Notes under the pieces: model-generated | Databases searched by the model: none | What the model saw: only the letters and a program-made list of their open reading frames with translations | What the model was told of the DNA's origin: nothing | NCBI GenBank assembly: GCA_900543455.1 | Contig: UQRR01000052.1 | Coordinates: 1 to 14,490 of the forward strand | Direction: 5' to 3' | Source: an uncultured Dialister sp. | Lineage (GTDB): Bacteria > Bacillota > Negativicutes > Veillonellales > Dialisteraceae | DNA: 14,490 bases | In this document: positions 6,085 through 12,097 of the stretch, one piece after another | How positions within the stretch are numbered: the stretch's first letter is position 1 | Layout: the number at the start of each line of letters is the position of its first letter | Made by a program: the position numbers and the translations under genes

Positions 6085-8012
6085 TGGCTTTGATTCATGT
6101 ACTGGATGAAGTGACGGCGAACCAGATCGCGGCCGGTGAAGTGGTCGAGCGTCCGGTGAACGCCGTCAAGGAAATGGTAGAAAATGCCGTGGATGCCGGT
6201 GCGAGCGATATAGAGGTGGAGATCGCGGATGGCGGGCTCACCTATATCCGTGTCACGGACAATGGCAGCGGCATGTCGGCAGAGGATGCGAAGCTCTCCA
6301 TCGTGCGTCATGCGACGAGCAAGATCTCAACGGTGGATAATATCTATCACATCGCCTCGCTGGGCTTTCGCGGAGAGGCGCTGGCAAGCATTTCCTCTGT
6401 CTCCCGCACGGCTATCACGACCCGGCGCATGGAAGACGTGGAGGGCACGATCGTCGAAGTCGAGGGCGGGACAGTCAGCGAAGTAAAGCCGATCGGCGCA
6501 CCGGGTGGCACGACGATCGAGGTGCGCGATCTCTTCTATAATGTGCCGGCCCGGAAGAAATTCCTGAAATCCGAACGGACCGAGGCCAGCCGCATCAATA
6601 CGATGATGGGGAAGCTCGCACTCGCGAATCCGGATATTTCCTTCCGTCTCATCAATAACGGACGCACCGTCATCGAGACACCGGGGAACGGACGTCTCCT
6701 CGATGTCGTGTCCGCGCTCTATGGCACGAAGACGGCTGGCGAAATGCTCGAAGTCTCCGGCGAAAACGAAAGGGGCATCCTTTCGGGGCTCATTTCCAAG
6801 CCTTCGCTTTTGAAGAGCAGCCGCCAATACCAGACGATCATCATCAACCGCCGCGTCGTCGAGAGCAGTGCGGTGTCGAAAGCCGTCGACAATGCCTATC
6901 ACTCGCTGCTTCCTAAGAATGGATACCCGCTCCTTGTCCTCGCCTTCACTGTCGCTCCAGAGTCGATCGATGTGAATGTGCATCCGCAGAAGCGGGAGAT
7001 CAAATTCTCTGATGAGCAGAGCATCTTCCGCCTCGTTTATCACAGCGTCCTTCAGTCGCTGACGACCAAGGATACGCCGGATGAGATCGCACGCGAAATG
7101 ATCAAAGACCCGGGGCATCAGGTGGCAAAGGAGAGCGACTTTGACCTGACGTCTGTCAAGGTCGAAGACGCGCACTTCGTGGGGCCTGACATCGGACTCA
7201 CGGAAAAAGAAAAGGATCCCGCGCGCTGGGGAGAGCCGGGCGCAGCCTATGCAGCAGAAGAACGGCGTCCGATGCCCGCCTGGCATCCGCAGGGAAAGCC
7301 GGCAGGAGAAAGGCGGGAGACCCCCTTTACGCCCTCGATTTCCAAAGAGAAACTTTTCTCGAAGGAGTCCGTCTTCCCGGGCGTAACGCACGAAGAAAAA
7401 GAAGCGCTCACGTCCGAGGTGCTTTTCGATGCGCCAAAGGCCGAAGAGCCGATCATCCCTTTGGGGCAGGTCGCCAAGTGCTTCATCCTCTGTCAGCGGG
7501 GGATGGATCTCTTCATCATCGACCAGCACGCGGCGCATGAGCGCGTCCGCTATGACCGCCTTGCGGCGCGCGCAGAGGGCATCCCCGTACAGGACATTCT
7601 GGTGCCTTATCTCCTTCATGCCGACCCCGAGGATCTCGCGCTCTTGGAAGAGCATGAGGCGGATCTGGCGCGTCTTGGCATCACCTTCGAGCAGGCAGGC
7701 CCGGACGTCATCCGCATCACGGGAAGTCCGGAGGATCTCTCGGAAGCGGACATGGACCGTGTGATGAAGGACATCACGCGCGCTTTCCATGAGAAGGACG
7801 TGCCTTCGCCGGAGACGATGCGTCATCGCATGATGGCGTATGCCGCCTGCCGCGGTGCGATCAAGCGCGGAGATCCCTTGAATATCCGACAGATGAAAGA
7901 GCTCATCGTCGACCTTTTCCACACGAGCCGCCCCTTCGTCTGCCCGCATGGCCGCCCGACCATCGTGAAATTCACCCCCGAAGAGCTGGGAAGGCTCTTC
8001 AAACGCCCATGA
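6084..8012 (+). CDS. mutL: DNA mismatch repair endonuclease MutL
   Basis: A 642-residue MutL that couples MutS mismatch recognition to strand incision. The N-terminal GHKL ATPase has E-x2-N in EMVENAVDAGAS, DNGSGM (59-64) and LGFRGEAL (93-100). The C-terminal domain is of the endonuclease type: DQHAAHERVRYD (480-491), ACR (588-590) and CPHGRP (620-625). QDILVP (503-508) matches the position and form of the beta-clamp motif QEMIVP of B. subtilis MutL. In the metal motif DQHA-x2-E-x4-E the last acidic residue is Asp (D491) instead of Glu. These motifs imply latent nicking activity, so no MutH is needed. The start overlaps the mutS stop as TGATG, preceded by a strong GGAGGG, and the stop overlaps the next gene as ATGA. 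Confidence 0.98.
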   Translation: MALIHVLDEVTANQIAAGEVVERPVNAVKEMVENAVDAGASDIEVEIADGGLTYIRVTDNGSGMSAEDAKLSIVRHATSKISTVDNIYHIASLGFRGEALASISSVSRTAITTRRMEDVEGTIVEVEGGTVSEVKPIGAPGGTTIEVRDLFYNVPARKKFLKSERTEASRINTMMGKLALANPDISFRLINNGRTVIETPGNGRLLDVVSALYGTKTAGEMLEVSGENERGILSGLISKPSLLKSSRQYQTIIINRRVVESSAVSKAVDNAYHSLLPKNGYPLLVLAFTVAPESIDVNVHPQKREIKFSDEQSIFRLVYHSVLQSLTTKDTPDEIAREMIKDPGHQVAKESDFDLTSVKVEDAHFVGPDIGLTEKEKDPARWGEPGAAYAAEERRPMPAWHPQGKPAGERRETPFTPSISKEKLFSKESVFPGVTHEEKEALTSEVLFDAPKAEEPIIPLGQVAKCFILCQRGMDLFIIDQHAAHERVRYDRLAARAEGIPVQDILVPYLLHADPEDLALLEEHEADLARLGITFEQAGPDVIRITGSPEDLSEADMDRVMKDITRAFHEKDVPSPETMRHRMMAYAACRGAIKRGDPLNIRQMKELIVDLFHTSRPFVCPHGRPTIVKFTPEELGRLFKRP

Positions 8013-8791
8013 GGACGGGCGTCACGACCATCCGCCATGCGGACTCCTCCATCATCAAAGAGGCGAAGCGGCGCGGAGAAGCGCTGGGATTTCCCTACAT
8101 CCCGCGCGGTGATACACTAGAAGAGATGACGGAGGAGACCGGGCTTTCCGGCTTCCTCATTTACGGGAAACAGCTCCCTCTTTACTGGTCTGACGGTGAG
8201 GAGTACCGCTTCCATATGGGGACGGCGGTGCTAAGGACCACGCAGCTTCGAAAAGGAAATCCTGACCGCCTCTGCGCGCGCCTTCCTGCGGACGGCCCTT
8301 GTGATGTGCTCGACTGCACCTTCGGGCAGGCAGGGGATTCGAGTACGATGTCATGGTTTTTGACGGGCAGAGGGCGTGTGACCGCGCTCGAGAAAAGCCC
8401 CATCCTCTATGAGGTGGGGCGCGCCGGCATCGCAGGCTACGAGGATAAAGACGAGAGCCTCACCGATGCCGTCCGGCGGATCCACCTGATCCATGCCGAC
8501 TATAGAGAGTATCTGGCAGGCTGCAGGGATGACGCCTACGATGTCATCTATTTCGATCCCATGTTCCGCCATCCGGTGAAGCGCAGAGAAAATGATATGG
8601 AAGGCTTCCGTGCGGCAGCGGCGTATGACAGCCTGACGGTGGAGATCTTACGAGAAGCTCTCCGTGTCTGCCGGAGGAAGGTCATCGTGAAGGAGCGGCC
8701 CTTCGCGGGCATTTTCAGAGATCCCATCTTCACCGATGTCCGGATGAAGCGCGGCCAGTCGACCGCATATGGGGTAATAGAGAAGCGGTGA
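8009..8791 (+). CDS. RsmJ-like class I SAM-dependent methyltransferase
   Basis: 260 residues. The C-terminal half is a Rossmann methyltransferase: motif I VLDCTFGQAG (100-109), an acidic residue E128 at the end of strand 2 (VTALEKSP) for the SAM ribose, and the catalytic-region motif IYFDPMFRHP (180-189). This last motif and the overall order resemble RsmJ (YhiQ), which makes m2G1516 in E. coli 16S rRNA. I infer an RNA guanine-N2 methyltransferase, but the true target is unknown. The N-terminal 90 residues have no motif I can name. The ATG overlaps the mutL stop by four bases (ATGA), so translation is probably coupled to mutL. It is the last gene of the mutS-mutL unit; a repeat array begins at its stop codon. 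Confidence 0.8.
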   Translation: MRTGVTTIRHADSSIIKEAKRRGEALGFPYIPRGDTLEEMTEETGLSGFLIYGKQLPLYWSDGEEYRFHMGTAVLRTTQLRKGNPDRLCARLPADGPCDVLDCTFGQAGDSSTMSWFLTGRGRVTALEKSPILYEVGRAGIAGYEDKDESLTDAVRRIHLIHADYREYLAGCRDDAYDVIYFDPMFRHPVKRRENDMEGFRAAAAYDSLTVEILREALRVCRRKVIVKERPFAGIFRDPIFTDVRMKRGQSTAYGVIEKR

Positions 8792-8860
8792 CTGGTAGCT
8801 AGGGATTAGTGGCTGGGGATTAGGAGCCTCGAGTGACTGGAGACTAGTGACTGGTGACTA
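8788..8860 (+). repeat. Degenerate word array, left arm of the mutL-miaA spacer
   Basis: Irregular repeats of GTGACTGG, TAGCTAG, GACTAGT and GGGATTAG start at the methyltransferase stop codon. GTGACTGGTGACTA (8847-8860) is a perfect 14-bp inverted match to TAGTCACCAGTCAC at 9197-9210. TAGCTAGGGATTAG (8796-8809) recurs exactly at 11628-11641. The array is not a CRISPR: unit length is about 7-10 bp and there are no distinct spacers. Confidence 0.75.
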
Positions 8861-8867
8861 AATACTA

Positions 8868-8925
8868 ACTTCGGGCATCGCCACTATCTGTACCTTGCGG
8901 CGCTTCTATATTTTTATGCGCCGCA
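8868..8925. repeat. CTTCGGGCATCGCC block plus GCGGCGC hairpin
   Basis: CTTCGGGCATCGCC (8869-8882) is followed by the hairpin TGCGGCGC (8896-8903)/GCGCCGCA (8918-8925) with a 14-base T-rich loop. The same two modules in the same order occur at 3367-3437, with the same stem and loop length. No T-run follows the stem, so a terminator role is doubtful. Confidence 0.65.
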
Positions 8926-8964
8926 CCAGCACTCCTCACTCCTAATTCCTAACTGGCGAGCAAA

Positions 8965-9029
8965 GCTTTCACCCGCAATCAAGGGACGGTACGCCCCAGG
9001 GCTAACCCAGAACCACGAAGTTTGAAAGC
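8965..9029. repeat. Dispersed repeat R2, copy 1
   Basis: The stretch 8965-9009 aligns with 11944-11989 (GCTTTCACCC, CAATCAA, GGACG, TAACCCA shared), roughly three quarters identical with one indel. Here GCTTTCA (8965-8971) and TGAAAGC (9023-9029) can also pair and enclose the repeat. No open frame or RNA family is recognised. Confidence 0.6.
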
Positions 9030-9050
9030 AGAGATGAGGGATTAGACTAA

Positions 9051-9139
9051 AAGACTAGGAGACATTAGACATTAGACATCAGAAGTCAAACATCAGACAT
9101 CTGACATTTGATATCTGACTTCTAAAGTCTCCAAGTCTT
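9051..9139. repeat. Long nested hairpin built from GACAT/ATCTGA words
   Basis: AAGACTAGGAGAC (9051-9063) pairs with GTCTCCAAGTCTT (9127-9139) with one mismatch. Inside, AGAAGTCA (9081-9088) pairs with TGACTTCT (9116-9123), and at the centre TCAG (9093-9096) pairs with CTGA (9101-9104). The primary sequence is also a degenerate tandem array of ATTAGACAT and ATCAGACAT words. A related short array (GATATCAGACATCAGACG) lies at 13224-13241. Confidence 0.65.
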
Positions 9140-9225
9140 GGGCATTGCCCATATATATTCGCGGCGAAGCCGCCACCATCCCTAATCCCTAGTCCCTAGT
9201 CACCAGTCACCAGTCACCAGTTACT
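9140..9225. repeat. Reverse double-hairpin module and right word array before miaA
   Basis: GGGCATTGCCC (9140-9150) and GCGGCGAAGCCGC (9161-9173) are the reverse-complement arrangement of the module at 1415-1454. The array 9181-9225, made of CCCTAGT and CACCAGT units, is the inverted partner of the array at 8788-8860. The array ends 11 bases before the miaA ribosome-binding site, so a miaA promoter must lie inside these repeats or transcription must come through from mutL; I see no clear promoter. Confidence 0.65.
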
Positions 9226-9250
9226 ATTTCACCCCGAAAGGAGCTTCACC

Positions 9251-10174
9251 ATGCCCAAAGAAAAACTCATCACCATCCTTGGCCCGACGGCTTCAGGAAA
9301 GACGGCGCTCGGCGTGTACCTCGCGAAGGTGCTGGGCTCCGTCGTGATTTCCGGAGATGCCTTTCAGGTGTACCGCCGCATGGATATCGGGACAGCGAAG
9401 GTGACGAAGGTGGAGGCAGAGGGCGTGCCCCATTTCCTCGTGGACTGCCTGGAGCCGACGGAAAGCTACTCGGCCGCGGATTTTCAGGAAAAAGCGAAGG
9501 CTATCATCCATGAAGAAAATGAGAAGGGCCGCATCCCGATCGTCGTCGGCGGGACGGGGCTCTACATCCAGTCGCTCTTGGAAGGCTACGAATTTCTTCC
9601 CAAAGTCGGGGGAAGGAGCCGCTGGGAGCGCCTCCTTGCCGAAGAGGGGAAGGAAGCACTCATCGAAGAGCTCCAAAAGCGGGGCGCAGACGTGCCGCCC
9701 GACCCGCAGCGCATGGTGAGAAAGCTCGAGCTTCTCTCCTCCGGCAGCGAGGCGAGAGCGGCGGGCAAAGCCCATACGCTCATCTATGACGGCCCGGTTT
9801 TGGGAATTGCTATGGACAGGGCGATATTATATGATAAAATAAATAAGCGGGTCCACCAGATGATGGAAGCAGGACTCTTAGAGGAAGTCAGGTCACTTTT
9901 GGAAACGGGCGTTCCGGAAGCTTGTCAGGCCATGAAGGGCATCGGCTATCGCGAGATGATCCCCGTGGTACGCGGCGAGCGCACACTGGAAGAAGCTGAG
10001 GAACTGATCCAGAAGAATACCCGTCACTTTGCAAAAAGGCAGCTGACCTGGTACAGACGAATGCCATATATTCACTGGGTGGAAAAAACACCATCAGACG
10101 GAGACATATGGTACAGGGAAATCTTAGCCTATGTCATTTCACAAGTTAGAGGAGAATCACAAGATGGAAGGTAA
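9251..10174 (+). CDS. miaA: tRNA dimethylallyltransferase MiaA
   Basis: A 307-residue enzyme that transfers a dimethylallyl group to N6 of A37 in tRNAs reading UNN codons, giving i6A, the substrate of MiaB. It has the P-loop GPTASGKT (11-18), the segment SGDAFQVYRRMDIGTAK with the catalytic-region Asp (D36), VGGTGLYIQS with the conserved GGTGLY, and the C-terminal KRQLTWYRR motif. Length is typical. ATG 9251 follows AAAGGAG (9237-9243) at seven bases. The end overlaps hfq by 11 bases, the usual miaA-hfq arrangement. Codons ATA, TTA and ATA cluster at 9826-9843 in an otherwise GC-rich gene, where an internal promoter fits. Confidence 0.97.
   Translation: MPKEKLITILGPTASGKTALGVYLAKVLGSVVISGDAFQVYRRMDIGTAKVTKVEAEGVPHFLVDCLEPTESYSAADFQEKAKAIIHEENEKGRIPIVVGGTGLYIQSLLEGYEFLPKVGGRSRWERLLAEEGKEALIEELQKRGADVPPDPQRMVRKLELLSSGSEARAAGKAHTLIYDGPVLGIAMDRAILYDKINKRVHQMMEAGLLEEVRSLLETGVPEACQAMKGIGYREMIPVVRGERTLEEAEELIQKNTRHFAKRQLTWYRRMPYIHWVEKTPSDGDIWYREILAYVISQVRGESQDGR
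9807..9835 (+). promoter_or_regulatory. Candidate internal promoter for hfq within miaA
   Basis: TTGCTA (9807-9812), a 17-bp spacer and TATGAT (9830-9835), with an AT-rich stretch to 9845. Rare AT-rich codons coincide with the -10 region, suggesting the DNA is kept for a non-coding role. E. coli hfq is also transcribed from promoters within the upstream miaA region. A start near 9842 would give a leader of about 320 bases for hfq. Confidence 0.5.
10148..10154 (+). promoter_or_regulatory. Ribosome-binding site that fixes the hfq start
   Basis: AGAGGAG (10148-10154) lies inside the miaA C-terminal codons, nine bases before ATG 10164. This favours 10164 over the in-frame ATG at 10131, which has no such site, and over 10176. 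Confidence 0.75.
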
Positions 10175-10364
10175 AATGAATCTGCAGGACACATTTTTGA
10201 ATGAAGCAAGAAAGGAAAACGTGCCGGTCAGCATCTTCCTGATGAATGGTGTCCAGCTCAAGGGCAAAGTGAAGTCCTTCGACAGCTTTACCGTGCTTCT
10301 GGTCAGCGAGAACCGCTCTCAGCTGATTTACAAGCATGCTATATCTACAATTCAGAGGATTTGA
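10164..10364 (+). CDS. hfq: RNA-binding protein Hfq
   Basis: A 66-residue Sm-like RNA chaperone, expected to form a hexameric ring that binds small RNAs and mRNAs. Residues Q8-D9 in NLQDTFLN sit at the same numbers as in E. coli, supporting the start at 10164. The Sm1 region spans GVQLKGKVKSFDSFTVLL (29-46), and the Sm2 motif is YKHAIST (56-62) with the proximal-face K57-H58. The rim has R16-K17 rather than a full arginine patch. The protein stops at the end of the Sm core, without the long C-terminal tail of enterobacterial Hfq, as in Firmicutes. Its start overlaps miaA by 11 bases; the next gene follows after nine bases. Confidence 0.97.
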   Translation: MEGKMNLQDTFLNEARKENVPVSIFLMNGVQLKGKVKSFDSFTVLLVSENRSQLIYKHAISTIQRI

Positions 10365-10373
10365 ATAATAACA

Positions 10374-11606
10374 ATGGATAAAAAACTAAAACAGATCAAA
10401 AACGAGGCGCTCGAACTTTGTGCGCCTGTTTTTCATGAGATGGAAGAAATTTCCCTCTACAACACGCAGAAAGTTCTCGAGGCTTTCCGCAAGCATCACC
10501 TCTCGGCGTATCATTTCGCACCGTCCTACGGTTATGGCTATGATGACCCCGGCCGCGGCAAACTCGAAGAGATCTGGTGCGACGTTTTCAAATGCGAGGC
10601 GGCTCTCGTCCGTCCGCAGTTCGTCTCCGGCACCCATGCCTTAGGCACCGTACTTCTCGCTCTTCTCGAACCGGGCGATACCATGCTTTCCGCCGTCGGC
10701 ACTCCCTATGACACCATGCAGAGCGTCATCGGCATTTCCGGCAATGCTCCTGGAAATCTGAAGTCCCGTGGTGTCCATTACAAAGAAGTACCGCTCAAAG
10801 GCGACACTTATGACCTTGAAGGCATCGCTGCCATGGTCGATGAGCACACCAAGCTCGTAGAAATCCAGCGTTCGCGTGGTTACAGCCTCAGAAACTCCCT
10901 CTTCCCGGAAGACATCAGGAAGATCATCGACGTCGTCAAAGCAAAGAATCCGAAGACCATCTGCTTCGTGGATAACTGCTACGGCGAATTTACAAACAAA
11001 GAAGAACCGATCGAACTCGGCGCAGACATCACCGCCGGCTCCCTTATCAAGAATGCCGGCGGCGGATTTGCACCGACCGGTGCCTACATCTGCGGCAGAA
11101 AAGACCTCGTCGAACGCTGCGCGCACCAGCTCACTGTCCCCGGCCTTGGGGACGAGATGGGCTCCTACGCGGCTTCCTATCGCCCCTTCTTCGAAGGCCT
11201 CTTCCTTGCGCCGCATATGACCCGTCAGGCTGTGATGGCAGCGGAATTCTGCGCCGCTGTTTTCCAGAAGCTCGGCTTTGCCGTGACGCCGGAGCCGGGG
11301 CATCTTCGCACCGACCTCATCACGACGGTCGCTTTGAACAGCGAAGAAAACATGTGCCGATTCGCCGAAGCCATCCAGAGCTGGTCGCCTGTCGACTCCG
11401 ATGCGACCCCGGTGCCAGGCCCGATGCCCGGCTACGTCGATCCCATCCTCATGGCAGCCGGCACCTTCGTACAGGGCTCCACGATCGAAATGTCTGCTGA
11501 CGGTCCTGTCCGTCCGCCGTATATCATGTACTTCCAGGGTGCTCTCACCTTCGAACATGCCGTTCTCGCCGTCATGGGCGCGGCAGAGAAGATTCTGGGA
11601 AAATAG
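10374..11606 (+). CDS. PLP-dependent methionine gamma-lyase family protein (YnbB-like)
   Basis: 410 residues, related to the methionine gamma-lyase/aluminium-resistance family (B. subtilis YnbB), a fold-type I PLP enzyme. GTHAL (86-90) fits the phosphate-binding loop, D200 in CFVDNCYGEF the Asp that contacts the pyridine nitrogen, and K226 in GSLIKNAGGG the Schiff-base lysine. The physiological substrate of this subfamily is not settled, so I give no symbol. The start ATG 10374 has only AGAGGA (10354-10359), 14 bases away and inside the hfq end; translation may depend on hfq. B. subtilis has ynbB near hfq too. It is the last gene of the miaA-hfq group: a word array begins at its stop codon and a terminator follows. 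Confidence 0.9.
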   Translation: MDKKLKQIKNEALELCAPVFHEMEEISLYNTQKVLEAFRKHHLSAYHFAPSYGYGYDDPGRGKLEEIWCDVFKCEAALVRPQFVSGTHALGTVLLALLEPGDTMLSAVGTPYDTMQSVIGISGNAPGNLKSRGVHYKEVPLKGDTYDLEGIAAMVDEHTKLVEIQRSRGYSLRNSLFPEDIRKIIDVVKAKNPKTICFVDNCYGEFTNKEEPIELGADITAGSLIKNAGGGFAPTGAYICGRKDLVERCAHQLTVPGLGDEMGSYAASYRPFFEGLFLAPHMTRQAVMAAEFCAAVFQKLGFAVTPEPGHLRTDLITTVALNSEENMCRFAEAIQSWSPVDSDATPVPGPMPGYVDPILMAAGTFVQGSTIEMSADGPVRPPYIMYFQGALTFEHAVLAVMGAAEKILGK

Positions 11607-11642
11607 TGACTGGTGACTGGTGGCTAGTAGCTAGGGATTAGG
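11604..11642 (+). repeat. Degenerate word array after the gamma-lyase family gene
   Basis: TGACTGGTGACTGGTGGCTAG words begin within the TAG stop codon of the gene before. TAGCTAGGGATTAG (11628-11641) is identical to 8796-8809. A faint inverted partner (CCAATCCCTCACCACTAAG) lies at 12002-12020, just before the next promoter. Confidence 0.65.
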
Positions 11643-11688
11643 ACGATACGGGATGACTGTAGTCGCCATATATCTTTCATAACATAAC

Positions 11689-11724
11689 AAAAGCGCGCTT
11701 CCGATGATTCGGGGTGCGCTTTTT
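11689..11724 (+). terminator. Intrinsic terminator after the miaA-hfq gene group
   Basis: AAAAGCGC (11689-11696) pairs with GCGCTTTT (11716-11723), with an inner CCGA (11701-11704)/TCGG (11709-11712) stem. The sequence ends in five Ts (11720-11724). It lies 83 bases after the stop of the gamma-lyase family gene and is well placed to end that transcript. Confidence 0.75.
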
Positions 11725-11830
11725 GGCTGTGAATGATTTTCCCTTTCCATCGGGACGGGGAACCGCGCCAGCGGCGCTCGGGTGCTTATGTGAGAGCCAC
11801 TATGTTTGCAGACGCATTTCCTGTTTGGCT

Positions 11831-11897
11831 CAGCCGTCTTTCATACCGCAGGTACCCTATCCGCCCCTTCGGGGCACCTTCCCCTTGAGGGGAAGGC
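11831..11897 (+). repeat. Dispersed intergenic repeat, copy 2, with two hairpins
   Basis: Positions 11831-11872 align with the minus strand of 1-42. The copy continues into two strong hairpins: GCCCC (11863-11867)/GGGGC (11871-11875), and CCTTCCCC (11877-11884)/GGGGAAGG (11889-11896) with loop TTGA. A small open frame runs through this region but is only a by-product of the repeat. Confidence 0.7.
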
Positions 11898-11943
11898 TGA
11901 ATCGATGCGCGAAAGCGCCACATTCATTTCTCATTCGAACAGT

Positions 11944-11989
11944 GCTTTCACCCACAATCAAAGGACGACACGTACCACCGGTTAACCCA
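11944..11989. repeat. Dispersed repeat R2, copy 2
   Basis: Matches 8965-9009 in the same orientation (GCTTTCACCC, CAATCAA, TAACCCA). In both spacers R2 lies between a left word array and a right word array, which suggests the two spacers descend from related mosaics. The rest of 11725-12043 holds no gene I can support. Confidence 0.6.
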
Positions 11990-12043
11990 AATCCCTGTCT
12001 ACCAATCCCTCACCACTAAGCCCTGCCCATCACACACCTTTTA

Positions 12044-12052
12044 TGTTACAAT
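12044..12052 (+). promoter_or_regulatory. Extended -10 promoter of the pyridoxamine kinase gene
   Basis: TGTTACAAT (12044-12052) is an extended -10 element, 45 bases before the start codon. The -35 position (TGCCCA) is poor. The form TATGTTAYAAT is shared with the miaB promoter. Confidence 0.55.
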
Positions 12053-12097
12053 GGAATGCAAATCACACCCGCAATGGCGGAGAAAAGAGGGACGCAA

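Noticed and set aside
6327..7949. A 540-codon minus-strand open frame opposite mutL
   Set aside because: It is fully antisense to mutL, has no recognisable motif, and is typical of GC-rich codon-biased genes read on the other strand.
8788..9225. Possible CRISPR array
   Set aside because: Units are 7-10 bp, degenerate, inverted between arms and without spacers. No cas genes are present.
11714..12019. A 101-codon plus-strand open frame in the spacer
   Set aside because: It begins in the terminator and covers two dispersed repeats. There is no ribosome-binding site and no protein family resemblance.
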